From Candidatus Binatia bacterium (GTDB taxonomy: Bacteria > Desulfobacterota > Binatia > HRBIN30): a stretch of DNA of 64,000 nt. Position 1 is the first letter of the stretch. Each line of letters begins with the position of its first letter. The notes beneath the pieces were generated by a model. That model had not been told where the DNA came from, ran no database searches, and was given only the letters and a program-made list of their open reading frames with translations. Position numbers and translations under genes: made by a program. Where the stretch lies: the NCBI GenBank assembly GCA_026004215.1, contig BPIR01000003.1, positions 186,001-250,000 of the forward strand, given 5' to 3'. This document shows, piece after piece, positions 37,076-47,055 of the stretch.

Positions 37076-38238
37076 ACACCGCAAGTCCCCTGCTCGGCGC
37101 ACGTACCGCTCGCCCGAGCTTTCGCGGGCGGACGCGGGCACTGGCGCGCATGCGTTCTGGCGATCCGTGGTTGTTGGGCGCTGTGGCCGTTTTACTCGCT
37201 CTGGGTACAGTGATGGTGTTGAGCTCCAGTTACTTTTTCGCGCGTGCCGCCGTTGCCGACCCATTTTACTACACGCGCCGCCATTTGGCGTATGTGACCA
37301 TCGGGCTGATGGTGGCCGCGTTTGCCTCGCGCCTGCACTGGACATTTTGGGAGCAGTGGGCGCGCGTGCTTTTCGCGTTGGGTTTGACCTCCTTGCTCCT
37401 CGTGCTGGTGTGGGGGTACGAAGAGGGCGGTGCACGTCGTTGGCTCAAGTTGGGACCACTTCCGGTGACCGTGCAACCGGTGGAATTCGTAAAAACGATT
37501 CTCGTCGTATACCTGGCTCGTTACTTGGCACGGCGGCAGGATCGGATCCACTTGTGGTGGGAGGGCATTTTGCCGCCGGTGTGCGTGGTGGGGGTCGTCT
37601 TGGCGCTTTTGTACAAGCAGCCGGACTTTGGCACCATGGTGATTTTGGGAGCCACCACCGGCGCTATGTTGCTGCTCGCCGGAGTTACACGCTACCAGAT
37701 CGGGGTACTGGGGTTGGTGGGCGTTGCCCTCGCGGCTGTCGGGATTTGGGTCAAGCCGTACAGGTTCGCGCGGCTGCTCGTGTTATGGTCTGCCTGGGAG
37801 CACGAGCGCGGTCTCGGCTATCAGGTCGTCCAGTCAATGATCGCTATTGGTTCGGGCGGGATCAGTGGCGTTGGTTTGGGGGCGAGTCAGCAAAAACTCT
37901 TTTTCCTGCCGGCAGCTCACACGGACTTCATTTTCGCCTTGATTGGAGAGGAGCTGGGGCTCGTCGGCATGGCCCTTGTTTTGGGCATGTTTAGCGTGAT
38001 TGCCCTGCGGGGCTTGCAAGTGGCCCGCGCGCATGAAGAGCCGTTCGTTCGCTTCCTCGCCGCAGGCTTGACCCTAACGCTCATTTTGGAAGCGTGGCTG
38101 AACATAGCCGTCGCTTTGGGTATGGCGCCTCCCAAGGGCCTGGCGCTTCCCTTTGTCAGCTACGGGGGTTCCGCATTGGTCGGTGCGTTGCTCCGGGTGG
38201 GGATTTTGTGGAACCTCTCGCGCCAAACAAGCACATGA
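37072..38238 (+). CDS. ftsW: septal peptidoglycan polymerase FtsW (SEDS)
   Basis: 388 residues from ATG 37072 with GGAGGAG upstream. About ten membrane helices. SEDS signatures: GGARRWLKLGPLPVTVQPVE, YKQPDFGTMVILGAT, QSMIAIGSGGISGVGLGASQ, FLPAAHTDFIFALIGEELGL and GLALPFVSYGGSAL. It polymerises lipid II at the septum with FtsI. The stop overlaps the murG start. Confidence 0.96.
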   Translation: MNTASPLLGARTARPSFRGRTRALARMRSGDPWLLGAVAVLLALGTVMVLSSSYFFARAAVADPFYYTRRHLAYVTIGLMVAAFASRLHWTFWEQWARVLFALGLTSLLLVLVWGYEEGGARRWLKLGPLPVTVQPVEFVKTILVVYLARYLARRQDRIHLWWEGILPPVCVVGVVLALLYKQPDFGTMVILGATTGAMLLLAGVTRYQIGVLGLVGVALAAVGIWVKPYRFARLLVLWSAWEHERGLGYQVVQSMIAIGSGGISGVGLGASQQKLFFLPAAHTDFIFALIGEELGLVGMALVLGMFSVIALRGLQVARAHEEPFVRFLAAGLTLTLILEAWLNIAVALGMAPPKGLALPFVSYGGSALVGALLRVGILWNLSRQTST

Positions 38239-39314
38239 TGCGTTTGGTCTTGGCCGGAGGAGGTACGGGAGGGCACTTGTTCCCGGGGTTGGCACTTGCG
38301 GAGCGATGGGTGGAAACGACGGGGAGCGAAGTGCTGTTTATCGGCAGCGTGCACGGTCTGGAAGCAAAAGTGGTCCCCCAGAAGGGCTACCCTTTTGTAG
38401 CTCTGCCGATCAAAGGTGCGCGTGGGCGGGGTTGGCGTGGTTGGCTGGAGTTCGCGTTCCAGTTGCCCTCGTCGTATTGGCGCGCGTCGAGAACGCTGCG
38501 CCAGTTTACCCCGAGAGTCGTGGTCGGCTTGGGAAGTTATGGTTCAGTCCCGGTGATTTTGGCCGCCTGGCGGCGGCGAATTCCCGTGGTGCTGCTGGAG
38601 CAAAATGCGCATCCCGGGCTGGCCAATCGGCTGCTGGGGCGACTGGCTTGGCGAGTGTGCACGGCATTTGAAGAAGCTGGCCGATTCTTCCCGCCCGAAA
38701 AGAGCGTCTACACCGGAAACCCGGTGCGTGCGTTGGGTGGAACGCCCAATCAGCGCCGGAACGATTCGGAGGGCTTTCACGTACTCGTGTTTGGCGGAAG
38801 CCAAGGCGCTCGCTCGATCAACCGTGCGATGGTGGAGGCCGTACGGATTTTGCGAACGCGTCGCTTGCCGCTTTCGCTGCTCCATCAGACCGGTGCGGCC
38901 GACGAACAATGGGTTCGACGGGAGTACGCGGAGTTGGGTGTGCCGGCCCGGGTGTACGCCTTCATTGACGATATGGCTTCGGCCTACGCGGAGGCGGATC
39001 TCGTGGTCTGCCGTGCCGGAGCGACCACTTTGGCAGAGCTGGCCACTGTCGGGAAACCGGCGATACTCGTTCCATATCCGTTTGCGGCGGACGACCATCA
39101 GCGCGCCAATGCCGAGGTGTGGGTGGCGCACGGGGCAGCCGAGATGATCCTGGACGCAGAGCTGTCCGGCGAGGCTCTCGCGCGGAAAATCGAGGACCTC
39201 ATGTCGGATCCGCAGCGCCGGGAGATTCTTGCTCGCAATGCGCTGCGGCTGGCGCGTCCGGATGCTACAAACCGCGTGCTGGAAGTGTGCGCGGAGGTGG
39301 GAAGACGCGGATGA
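38235..39314 (+). CDS. murG: lipid II synthase MurG
   Basis: 359 residues from ATG 38235; a second ATG follows at 38238. GT28 signatures: LAGGGTGGHLFPGLALAERW, VGLGSYGSVPVILAAWRRRI, LEQNAHPGLANRLLG, VFGGSQGARSINRAM and the acceptor/donor block CRAGATTLAELATVGKPAIL with PYPFAADDHQRANAE. Adds GlcNAc to lipid I on the inner face of the membrane. The stop overlaps the murC start. Confidence 0.97.
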   Translation: MMRLVLAGGGTGGHLFPGLALAERWVETTGSEVLFIGSVHGLEAKVVPQKGYPFVALPIKGARGRGWRGWLEFAFQLPSSYWRASRTLRQFTPRVVVGLGSYGSVPVILAAWRRRIPVVLLEQNAHPGLANRLLGRLAWRVCTAFEEAGRFFPPEKSVYTGNPVRALGGTPNQRRNDSEGFHVLVFGGSQGARSINRAMVEAVRILRTRRLPLSLLHQTGAADEQWVRREYAELGVPARVYAFIDDMASAYAEADLVVCRAGATTLAELATVGKPAILVPYPFAADDHQRANAEVWVAHGAAEMILDAELSGEALARKIEDLMSDPQRREILARNALRLARPDATNRVLEVCAEVGRRG

Positions 39315-40717
39315 AGCCTCTCTACAAGCGGGCACGAAAAGTCCATTTCGTTGGCATTGGCGGCGTGGGCATGAGCGGCATTGCCGAGGTGTTGTTGCGT
39401 CTGGGCTATCGGGTGAGTGGCTCGGATCTGCGAGAAAGCGAAGCGACACGTCGCCTGGCGAGCCTTGGAGCCCGGATCATGTACGGCCACGATGAATCTC
39501 ACGTCGAACCGGATGTCGAGGTCGTCGTTATTTCGTCTGCCGTGCGCTTCTCGAATCCCGAAGTGCAGCGCGCCCGCGCCTTGAAAATCCCGGTCATTCC
39601 GCGGGCCGAGATGCTCGCCGAGCTGATGCGCACCAAGTCCGGCGTGGCCGTGGCCGGTACTCACGGCAAGACAACCACCACCTCGCTCATTGCCGCAGTT
39701 CTCTCCCGCGCGGGTTTGGATCCAACCGTGGTCATTGGCGGCAAAGTGCACTCGCTGGGAGCCAACGCCCATCTGGGTAACGGGGAAATTATGGTGGCCG
39801 AAGCCGACGAGAGCGATGGCAGTTTTTTATTGCTCTCTCCGGTGCTCGCAGTAGTGACCAACATCGATCCGGAACATCTGGATTTCTACGGCACGCTCGA
39901 GCGCGCCAAAGAGGCGTACTTGGATTTCCTGAATCGCGTTCCCTTTTTCGGTGCCGCTGTGGTGTGTGTGGACGATGCCAATATCCGCGCGCTTTTACCC
40001 AATGTTCGAAAGCGCACGATTTCTTATGGCACGACGCCAGACGCGAACTACGTCGCCCGCGAGGTGCAGGTGGAGGGGCTGCAAACCCGCTTTGTCGTAG
40101 AGCACGAAGGAGAAAACCTGGGCGAGTTTGTCGTCCGCATGCCGGGGCGCCACCAAGCACTCAACGCCTTGGCCGCTTTGGCTGTCGCACGTGAACTCGA
40201 GGTTCCGCTTCCGACGGTGCGGGACGCTTTGGCGGAGTTTCGTGGAATTCATCGCCGTTTCGAAGTGTGCGGAGAAGAATCTGGGGTGCTTCTCGTGAGC
40301 GATTACGGCCACCATCCGGCAGAAATTCGAGCCACACTCGCCGCCGCGCGCGAAGGCTTTGGCCGACGCTTGGTGGTGGCGTTTCAACCGCACCGGTACA
40401 CCCGCACGCGCGATTTGTTTTCGGACTTTCTCAGTGCGTTCGATGCAGCCGACGAGTTGTTTCTTACGGAGATCTATCCAGCGGGGGAGAGCCCGATTGA
40501 AGGTGTGAGCGGCGAGACCTTGTATCGCGCGCTAGCTCGACGGGGGCACTTGGACGTACACTTCGTTCCGAATTTGCAAGAACTTCCCGACCGGATTTTT
40601 CCCCGGCTCCGTGCTGGCGACCTTTTATTGATCTTGGGAGCGGGGAATATTTACGAACTCGTGGAGCCGATGCGAGACCGGCTCGCCCAACGTGTCGCCG
40701 GCCCGACGGTGCATTGA
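39311..40717 (+). CDS. murC: UDP-MurNAc:L-alanine ligase MurC
   Basis: 468 residues from ATG 39311 at the murG stop. Signatures: VHFVGIGGVGMSGIAEVLL, VSGSDLRESEATRRLASLGA, ATP site VAGTHGKTTTTSLIAAVLS, AEADESDGSFLLLSP, TNIDPEHLDFYGT, SDYGHHPAEIRATLAAAREG and FQPHRYTRTRDLF. Catalyses the first amino-acid addition to UDP-MurNAc. Order murG-murC-murB is typical of dcw clusters. Confidence 0.97.
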   Translation: MKPLYKRARKVHFVGIGGVGMSGIAEVLLRLGYRVSGSDLRESEATRRLASLGARIMYGHDESHVEPDVEVVVISSAVRFSNPEVQRARALKIPVIPRAEMLAELMRTKSGVAVAGTHGKTTTTSLIAAVLSRAGLDPTVVIGGKVHSLGANAHLGNGEIMVAEADESDGSFLLLSPVLAVVTNIDPEHLDFYGTLERAKEAYLDFLNRVPFFGAAVVCVDDANIRALLPNVRKRTISYGTTPDANYVAREVQVEGLQTRFVVEHEGENLGEFVVRMPGRHQALNALAALAVARELEVPLPTVRDALAEFRGIHRRFEVCGEESGVLLVSDYGHHPAEIRATLAAAREGFGRRLVVAFQPHRYTRTRDLFSDFLSAFDAADELFLTEIYPAGESPIEGVSGETLYRALARRGHLDVHFVPNLQELPDRIFPRLRAGDLLLILGAGNIYELVEPMRDRLAQRVAGPTVH

Positions 40718-41655
40718 TGAACCAGGTCCAGGCAACAACGGCATTCGATCAGGAACTCCAGTGGTCCTTTGGCCAACGATTGAAACGCAACGAGCCGTTG
40801 GCGCGGCACACCTCCTTTCGCATCGGCGGCCCGGCGGACCTGTGGATCGAAGTCGAAAGTACCAGCGAGCTGTGTTTCGTTCTTCAGTGCGCGCGCCGAC
40901 ACGGCACGCCCTGGTGGCTCCTCGGGGGAGGGACGAACGTGCTCGTGAGCGACTCCGGCGTGCGGGGCCTGGTGCTGCGACTGGGTCGCGCATTTTCCTT
41001 CGCCGAATGGAGGGAAAACGAGCCCCTTGTGCACGTACGGGTCGGCGCCAGCTTGCCGTTGAAAAAGTTGGTTCTCGAAACCGTGGAGCGAAACTTGACG
41101 GGCTTGGAGTTCGCGGAAGGTATCCCTGGGACGGTCGGTGGCGGCTTGCTCATGAATGCTGGCGCGTTTGGTGGGGAACTGGCTCAGGTCGTGTCCAGCG
41201 TGGAGCTGGTAACGCCGGATGCGCAGAAGATGGTCGTGCCGCGGGAGGCATTGCGCTTCGACTATCGGTATTTCGACTTGCCGCGAGGCACGGTGGTGAC
41301 CGCTGTGGAATTCACGTTGCGCCGGGCTGCACCGGAAGTGGTCCAGGAGCGTTATCGAAACGCCAAAACTCGTCGCGAGCGCAATCAGCCGCGAGGGTAT
41401 CCGAACGCCGGGTCTATATTTAAAAACCCTCCGGGGAACTTCGCCGGACGACTGATCGAGGCGGTGGGGCTCAAGGGTTACCGCCTGGGTCAAGCGATGT
41501 TTTCCACCAAACACGCGAATTTCATCGTGAACTTGGGCGGTGCGCGCGCCAAAGAAGTCCGCGCCCTCATGGCCGAAGCGGAACGGCGCGTTGCCGAACA
41601 ATTTGGAATCCGGCTGGAAGCGGAGATCCGATTGGTTGGGGATTGGTCGGAATGA
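40717..41655 (+). CDS. murB: UDP-N-acetylenolpyruvoylglucosamine reductase MurB
   Basis: 312 residues from ATG 40717, sharing its A with the murC stop; a TTG directly before is not needed. FAD-linked motifs: HTSFRIGGPADLWIEVES, GGGTNVLVSDSGVRGLVLRL, GLEFAEGIPGTVGGGLLMNA, RYRNAKTRRERNQPRGYPNA followed by GSIFKNPPGNFAGRLIE. Makes UDP-MurNAc with NADPH. The stop overlaps the ftsQ start. Confidence 0.96.
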   Translation: MNQVQATTAFDQELQWSFGQRLKRNEPLARHTSFRIGGPADLWIEVESTSELCFVLQCARRHGTPWWLLGGGTNVLVSDSGVRGLVLRLGRAFSFAEWRENEPLVHVRVGASLPLKKLVLETVERNLTGLEFAEGIPGTVGGGLLMNAGAFGGELAQVVSSVELVTPDAQKMVVPREALRFDYRYFDLPRGTVVTAVEFTLRRAAPEVVQERYRNAKTRRERNQPRGYPNAGSIFKNPPGNFAGRLIEAVGLKGYRLGQAMFSTKHANFIVNLGGARAKEVRALMAEAERRVAEQFGIRLEAEIRLVGDWSE

Positions 41656-42485
41656 CACGGCTGTGGGCACAATGGCGGCGGCAGCCGCGCAGGGCGCTGT
41701 GGAAACGGATCGGGAGAACGTTGGCTTTGCTGGCTGGTGCCGCCGGCGCTGTCGCGTTGAGTTGGAGCGTGCCCGAACTCGTGGAGCAGGTGCGCCATCA
41801 TCCGTACTTCCGCGTGGAAACACTGGAAATCCAAGGCAACCGTCGCGTGGCCGAGCAAGAGCTGTTGCACTGGGTGGAATGGAAGCGCGGTTGCAGCGTC
41901 TGGGACGTGGACCCGCGAGCGTTGCGCGATCGTTTGTTGCAACATCCTTGGATCCGAGGTGTCACGGTACGGCGCGTCTTTCCGCGCTGGGTGCATGTTC
42001 GCGTGCAGGAACGCAGACCGACAGCGCTACTCCTCAGCCGCGGCGTGCTCCAGTACATCGACCGCACGGGCAAAGTGCTCGGACCGGTGCCAGCTTCTGA
42101 GGCGCCGGACTTGCCTGTGATCTCGGGCGTGGACGAGCTTGCGGATCGAGACCTCTCCCCCGTGCATGTGCACCGAGCATTGCAACTTTTGCGCACGTGT
42201 GAACGCTTGCGCTGCGCGGACCAAATTTCGCAAATCCATATCGGGCGGCGCGGTTTGATCGTCGTGCCGGAAGGCACACGCACGACAGTGGTTTTGGGCT
42301 GGACCAAGCTCGCGGAAAAGCTGCGGCGTTCTGCCCGGATCTTTGCCGCGTGGGAAGGGCGCCCGGAGCGCTTGCAAGAGGTGGACGTTTCGTTTCCTCG
42401 GGTTGCGGTGGTCAAATTGGCCCCGACCGAAAAGAAGGGCCAACCGCGCCGCTCGCGACAGCGCGCGGGGCGTACGGAGGCTTGA
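41652..42485 (+). CDS. ftsQ: cell division protein FtsQ
   Basis: 277 residues from ATG 41652 at the murB stop. A basic cytoplasmic tail is followed by one membrane helix (LALLAGAAGAVALSW). The POTRA domain follows (HPYFRVETLEIQGNRRVAEQ), then WIRGVTVRRVFPRWVHVRVQ, a typical FtsQ/DivIB core. The C-terminus is basic and lysine/arginine rich. FtsQ recruits FtsB/FtsL. Position between murB and ftsA confirms the call. Confidence 0.92.
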   Translation: MTRLWAQWRRQPRRALWKRIGRTLALLAGAAGAVALSWSVPELVEQVRHHPYFRVETLEIQGNRRVAEQELLHWVEWKRGCSVWDVDPRALRDRLLQHPWIRGVTVRRVFPRWVHVRVQERRPTALLLSRGVLQYIDRTGKVLGPVPASEAPDLPVISGVDELADRDLSPVHVHRALQLLRTCERLRCADQISQIHIGRRGLIVVPEGTRTTVVLGWTKLAEKLRRSARIFAAWEGRPERLQEVDVSFPRVAVVKLAPTEKKGQPRRSRQRAGRTEA

Positions 42486-42575
42486 AAAGAGCGCCGGGGG
42501 CGGTGCTGCTCTGCGTATGAAAATGTGGTAGGAACGGTCGGGCATGTTGGCGGTGGTAGAGGACGTCGTGCGGGG

Positions 42576-43857
42576 ATGGCGAGACAAGCGGAGTTGCTCG
42601 TAGGGCTGGACGTAGGCTCCTCGAAAGTCGCGGTCGTCGTGGCGAGACAAACAGAGGAGGGCTTTGCCCTTCTCGGAACCGGATTTGCCCCCCTCGTGTC
42701 TCAGGGCCACGTTGCATTGCACGAGGGGATTCGGCGAAGCCCGGTAACGGATCCTCAGGCCACGACGGAGGCCATCGTCGAAGCGGTTCGCGAGGCCGAG
42801 TTGAGTTCCGGTTGTTCTGTCCACAGTGCGATCGTCGCCATCGGTGGGGCCCACATCCGAGGCGTGAATAGCCACGGCGCGGTTGCGGTGAAGCACGGTG
42901 AGGTGCGCCCGGATGATGTTTTACGGGTCGTGGACGCCGCGCGGGCGGTGGCCTTCCCGCCGGATCGCCATGTGCTTCACGTGCTGCCGCAAGATTACGT
43001 GCTCGACGATCAAGAGGGCGTCAAAGACCCGGCGGGAATGTCCGGAGTGCGCTTGGAAGCGCGCGTGCACGTGGTCACAGGCGACTTGGCCGCCATCCGC
43101 AATGTGATGCGGTGCTGCGAACAAGGCGGCATCGAGGTGGCGGACGTCGTGTGGGCACCCGTTGCCGCCGCCGAGGCGGTATTGAGCTCGCCCGAGAAGG
43201 AATCCGGCGTCGCCTTTTGGGACCTCGGCGCGGGTACGACAGATGTCTTGATCTTTCACCGCGGCGGCCTGCGTTTCAGTTTTTCTCTGGGCATGGGGGG
43301 AAGCAGGATTACGGCAGACGTGGCTCACGGCTTACACGTGCCGTTGCGGGAAGCGGAACTCATTAAAATCCGGCACGGCCATGCCTCTTGGAAAGCGGTG
43401 GGTCGCCGAAGAAACGGTCGAGGTCCCGGGACTGGGTGCGCTTCCACCGCGGCTCGTGGCCCGGCAAGAGGTCGCCTGGATGATCCAGGCACGGGCGGAG
43501 GAAATCTTAATGTTGGCTTGGGACCAAGTGCTACGCGTCGAAGCCAACGAGCACGTACACACCGGTTCGACAATCGTCGGTGGGGGCGCGTTGCTCCCCG
43601 GCATGGATCGCCTGGTGGCGGATGTGACGGGCATGGAAGCGCGGCGGGCAGATATTCTCAGGAACGAAATGCTGGGCGAAGGCGATTCCAGCGGTGCGGA
43701 TGGACTGCACGATCCAGCGTATGCGGCCGCGATCGGAGCCCTATTGTTGCACGCCCGCCGGAGCGCATTTCCGTTGGATCGGACGGCGGGCCAAGAGCCC
43801 TTGTGGCGGAGACTAATTGGTCGCCTGCGTGCATTCGCGGGTGCATTGGCAGAATGA
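42576..43857 (+). pseudogene. ftsA: ftsA, interrupted by a +1 frameshift near 43400
   Basis: FtsA, the actin-like membrane tether of FtsZ. The frame from ATG 42576 gives LLVGLDVGSSKVAVVVARQ, IVAIGGAHIRGVNSHGAVAV, AFWDLGAGTTDVLIFHRGGL and GLHVPLREAELIKIRHGHAS, then runs into nonsense. The rest continues one base over: VAEETVEVPGLGALPPRLVA, STIVGGGALLPGMDRLVADV and LHDPAYAAAIGALLLHARRS, ending at 43857. Skipping one G in the GGG at 43400-43402 restores a continuous protein of about 426 residues, the normal FtsA length. Because ftsA is usually essential and the rest is intact, a sequence error is more likely than real loss; a true mutation or recoding cannot be excluded. Confidence 0.85.
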
Positions 43858-43917
43858 GTCGGAGCAGAAGATCGGCGGGTTTCTCGATCGGAAATTTGTG
43901 CGGAGAGGAGTGGTGCT

Positions 43918-45216
43918 ATGCGTGGGATGGATGGTGAAACTAGCGACCGCGCCGAGGCCTTGCGTGCAAAGATTCGGGTCATCGGCGTCGGAGGTGCGGG
44001 CGGCAACGCTGTCAATACGATGGTCGAGAAAAGCCTCCAAGGGGTGGAACTCATTGCCGCCAACACCGACGCGCAAGACCTGCGCGCGAACTTGGCCCCG
44101 GTCAAAATTCAGTTGGGCGAGAAGGTGACCCGGGGTTTAGGGGCTGGCGGGAATCCCGAAATTGGCCGCGAAGCGGCAGAAGAGTCCAAAGACCTGATTC
44201 GCAGCGCACTCGAAGGGTCGGACATGGTGTTCATCGCTGCCGGCATGGGTGGGGGTACCGGAACCGGTGCCGCACCCGTGGTGGCCCAAATCGCGCGAGA
44301 ACTGGGTGCGCTCACGGTGGCCGTGGTGACCAAGCCGTTTGCGTTCGAAGCCCAGGTTCGGAGCAAACGGGCCGAGGAGGGGATTCGGGCTCTGCGGGAT
44401 GTGGTGGACACATACATGGTCATCCCGAACGAGAACCTCGCCAGCATCGTGGACAAAGCGTTGTTCGTTCTCGATGCCTTCCGTCAAATTGACGAAGTGC
44501 TGTATCAGGCTGTGCGGGCGGTGGCCGACTTGGTAACCGTGCCCGGATTTATCAACTTGGACTTCGCGGATGTTCGCGCACTCATGGCGAACCGCGGCCT
44601 GGCGTTGATGGGCTTTGCGTCGGCTGCGGGCGAGGATCGAGCGGTACGCGCCGCGCAGGCGGCAATTAGCAGCCCGCTGCTGGAAGGGGTTTCGATTCAG
44701 AGCGCACGCGCGGTCCTGATGAACATCTCGGGTGGTCGTACGATGGCCATAGGCGAAGTCATGGCGGCGGCCAACTTGGTCCGGCAGCACGTGCACGACG
44801 ATGCCGAGGTGATTTTTGGCGCCGTTATCGACGAATATATGGCCGATGAGTTCCGGGTGACCGTGCTGGCAACCGGCTTCTCCGCCGAAGCGAGCCAGGC
44901 CAGTCCGAAGCCTGTCGTCGTGGAGCGCGCGGCTGCTGCCGCCAACGGCCGGGAGCACGCGCCTCGATCGGCAGTGACTCCATGGGAGGCTCGATCGGTG
45001 CCTTGGGAGGCGAGACCTCGGGTTTTTCGCGGCACCATCGAAGACTCCGAAGACGGCCCGCGCCTCCACTTGGCCGCCAAGGCAGCCAAAGGAAGTGCGC
45101 CGGCACAGGCGGAGTCCAAGCATTCCCCGGACGATGGGTACTACGAATTGGGTGAAGATCACATAGACGAGAACGATACCTCTATCCCGGCCTTTTTGCG
45201 CCGAAAGCGTGGCTAG
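43918..45216 (+). CDS. ftsZ: cell division GTPase FtsZ
   Basis: 432 residues. IRVIGVGGAGGNAVNTMVEK, the GTP signature GGGTGTG near residues 111-117, VTKPFAFEAQVRSKRAEEGI, IPNENLASIVDKALFVLDAF and MGFASAAGEDRAVRAAQAAI are all standard. A variable acidic linker covers about residues 330-415. The C-terminal peptide IPAFLRRKRG is the FtsA/ZipA-binding tail. Forms the Z ring. Last gene of the cluster, 60 bases after ftsA. Confidence 0.97.
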   Translation: MRGMDGETSDRAEALRAKIRVIGVGGAGGNAVNTMVEKSLQGVELIAANTDAQDLRANLAPVKIQLGEKVTRGLGAGGNPEIGREAAEESKDLIRSALEGSDMVFIAAGMGGGTGTGAAPVVAQIARELGALTVAVVTKPFAFEAQVRSKRAEEGIRALRDVVDTYMVIPNENLASIVDKALFVLDAFRQIDEVLYQAVRAVADLVTVPGFINLDFADVRALMANRGLALMGFASAAGEDRAVRAAQAAISSPLLEGVSIQSARAVLMNISGGRTMAIGEVMAAANLVRQHVHDDAEVIFGAVIDEYMADEFRVTVLATGFSAEASQASPKPVVVERAAAAANGREHAPRSAVTPWEARSVPWEARPRVFRGTIEDSEDGPRLHLAAKAAKGSAPAQAESKHSPDDGYYELGEDHIDENDTSIPAFLRRKRG

Positions 45217-45273
45217 TCGGAAGCGCAACAGGCGGATTGCACGGACCCGAAGTGCCGCTATAGCCATCCGGCG

Positions 45274-47055
45274 TTGGCACACGAAGGCAAGCTGGCGCGA
45301 TCGTCCGTCCGCGCAAACACGGCGAAACCCCGCCGCGAGAATGAAGAAATCGTACTGTTCCCGAAGAAAACATCGGGACAGCTGCGGGTGTGCCTTTTGT
45401 ATCCCAATCGGTACGCCGTGGCGATGGGAAACCTCGGGTTCCAGGTGGTGTACGAAATTTTCGATCGATTCCCTGGGGTCGTCTGCGAACGGGCCTTTTT
45501 GCCCGAAGAGAGTACCGAGATACGCCGAGGCGAGCTTCGCACCCGAGAAAGCGGCCGGCGCGTTCGGGAGTTCGACCTTTTGGCGTTTTCGGTATCGTTC
45601 GAAACCGATTACCGGAACGTTGTCGAACTGCTGGATCGAGCTGGGGTGCCACTCTGGAGTTCGCAGCGGCAGGGATTGCCGCTCGTCATAGGGGGCGGCC
45701 CGGCAATCTTCCTCAATCCCGAACCGATTGCTCCTTTCTTCGATCTGTTTCTCATTGGGGAAGCGGAAGAAATGCTGCCGGAGTTTCTCGAACTGATCGC
45801 CGAAACGGGCGTGGGTGACCGAGAAACCGTGTTGGCCGAGGCCGCGGGGCGCGTAGCGGGCTGCTACGTGCCGAAGTTTTACGAGCCGGAGTACGAGGGG
45901 CCCTCTGTGAAAGCATTGCGCCACCATGGTCCGGGCTGCCATCGCGTACAGCGACGCGTGGTCTGGAACCTCGATCGGTATTCGACAACCACGCGCGTGA
46001 TTGCTGCGGATGCAGTCTTTGGCGACATGTTCCTGGTCGAAGCGAGCCGAGGCTGCCAGTGGGGCTGCCGGTTTTGCGCGGCGGGCTATATGTACCGCCC
46101 GCTGCGGAACCGTTCCCTGCGCTGGCTTTCTCGGGCGGTAGAGGCCGGGTTGGAATACCGCAAAACGATCGGACTTGTCGGAGCCGAAATGGGCAGCGTC
46201 CCCGGCGTGGCGGCGCTCGCCAGTGCGGTGGCTCAACGGGGCGGACGCCTTTCCCCCTCTTCGATGAAGGCCGACTGCGTGACTCCCGAGCTGGCTCGGG
46301 CTTTGGCAGCCGGGCGCACGCAGACAGTGACCGTGGCACCGGAGGCTGGCTCGGAACGTATGCGCCGGGTGATCAACAAGAACCTGACGGAGGCAGACAT
46401 TCTCCGGGCTGCGGACTTGCTCGTGGGCGAAGGCGTTCCCGACCTCAAGCTGTACTTTATGTTCGGTCTCCCCGGCGAGTCGCTGGAGGATGTGGCGGCC
46501 ATCGGCGATCTGGTGGCAAAGGTGCACGCTTTGGTGCGAAACGGCAATCGGAGCCGTGTGGGCAACATCACAGTGTCGGCCAACCCGTTCGTGCCCAAGC
46601 CGTGGACGCCGTTTCAGTGGGATGGGATGCTGCCGATCCCTGAGCTCAAGACACGGGCGAAGCTGCTGCAACGCCTGCTGGCCAAGCTTCCGGGCGTGCG
46701 CGTGCATTGCGAGTCTCCGCGAGAGGCCTACTACCAAACGCTGCTGTCGCGGGGCGACCGACGCGTCGCCGCGTTTTTAGCGGCCGTGCAGCGAGCCCAC
46801 GGCGACTGGTGGGCGTGCATCCGGGCGTGGGCACGGCGGCAGCAAGAGCAGGCAGACTGGGCCGCCCATCTTCCCCATCCCGACGAGTATGTGTACCGGT
46901 GCTACGACGAACGCGAGTTGTTGCCGTGGGACTTCATCGATCACTACGTAACCAAGCAGTATCTCTTAGCGGAGCGCCGCAAGGCCCATGCGGCCGTGCA
47001 AACCCCACCGTGCGACACGGCGACATGCCGTAGTTGCGGTGCCTGCCCGCCATGA
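45274..47055 (+). CDS. radical SAM protein of the TIGR03960-like family
   Basis: 593 residues from a TTG at 45274 (start uncertain). A B12-binding-like N-terminal domain covers about residues 35-200 (RVCLLYPNRYAVAMGNLGFQ). The radical SAM cluster cysteines are in CQWGCRFC, C261, C265 and C268. Conserved distal blocks include VTVAPEAGSERMRRVINKNL, LYFMFGLPGESLEDV and VSANPFVPKPWTPFQW. The C-terminus ends in a cysteine patch, CDTATCRSCGACPP. No reaction is established for this family; members may modify RNA or protein. The stop overlaps acpS, so the genes are coupled. Confidence 0.85.
   Translation: MAHEGKLARSSVRANTAKPRRENEEIVLFPKKTSGQLRVCLLYPNRYAVAMGNLGFQVVYEIFDRFPGVVCERAFLPEESTEIRRGELRTRESGRRVREFDLLAFSVSFETDYRNVVELLDRAGVPLWSSQRQGLPLVIGGGPAIFLNPEPIAPFFDLFLIGEAEEMLPEFLELIAETGVGDRETVLAEAAGRVAGCYVPKFYEPEYEGPSVKALRHHGPGCHRVQRRVVWNLDRYSTTTRVIAADAVFGDMFLVEASRGCQWGCRFCAAGYMYRPLRNRSLRWLSRAVEAGLEYRKTIGLVGAEMGSVPGVAALASAVAQRGGRLSPSSMKADCVTPELARALAAGRTQTVTVAPEAGSERMRRVINKNLTEADILRAADLLVGEGVPDLKLYFMFGLPGESLEDVAAIGDLVAKVHALVRNGNRSRVGNITVSANPFVPKPWTPFQWDGMLPIPELKTRAKLLQRLLAKLPGVRVHCESPREAYYQTLLSRGDRRVAAFLAAVQRAHGDWWACIRAWARRQQEQADWAAHLPHPDEYVYRCYDERELLPWDFIDHYVTKQYLLAERRKAHAAVQTPPCDTATCRSCGACPP

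Noticed and set aside
44137..46737. 866-codon open frame on the minus strand across ftsZ and the radical SAM gene
   Set aside because: Composition is that of the shadow of GC-rich plus-strand genes; no domain, no ribosome site, and both plus-strand genes have strong motifs.
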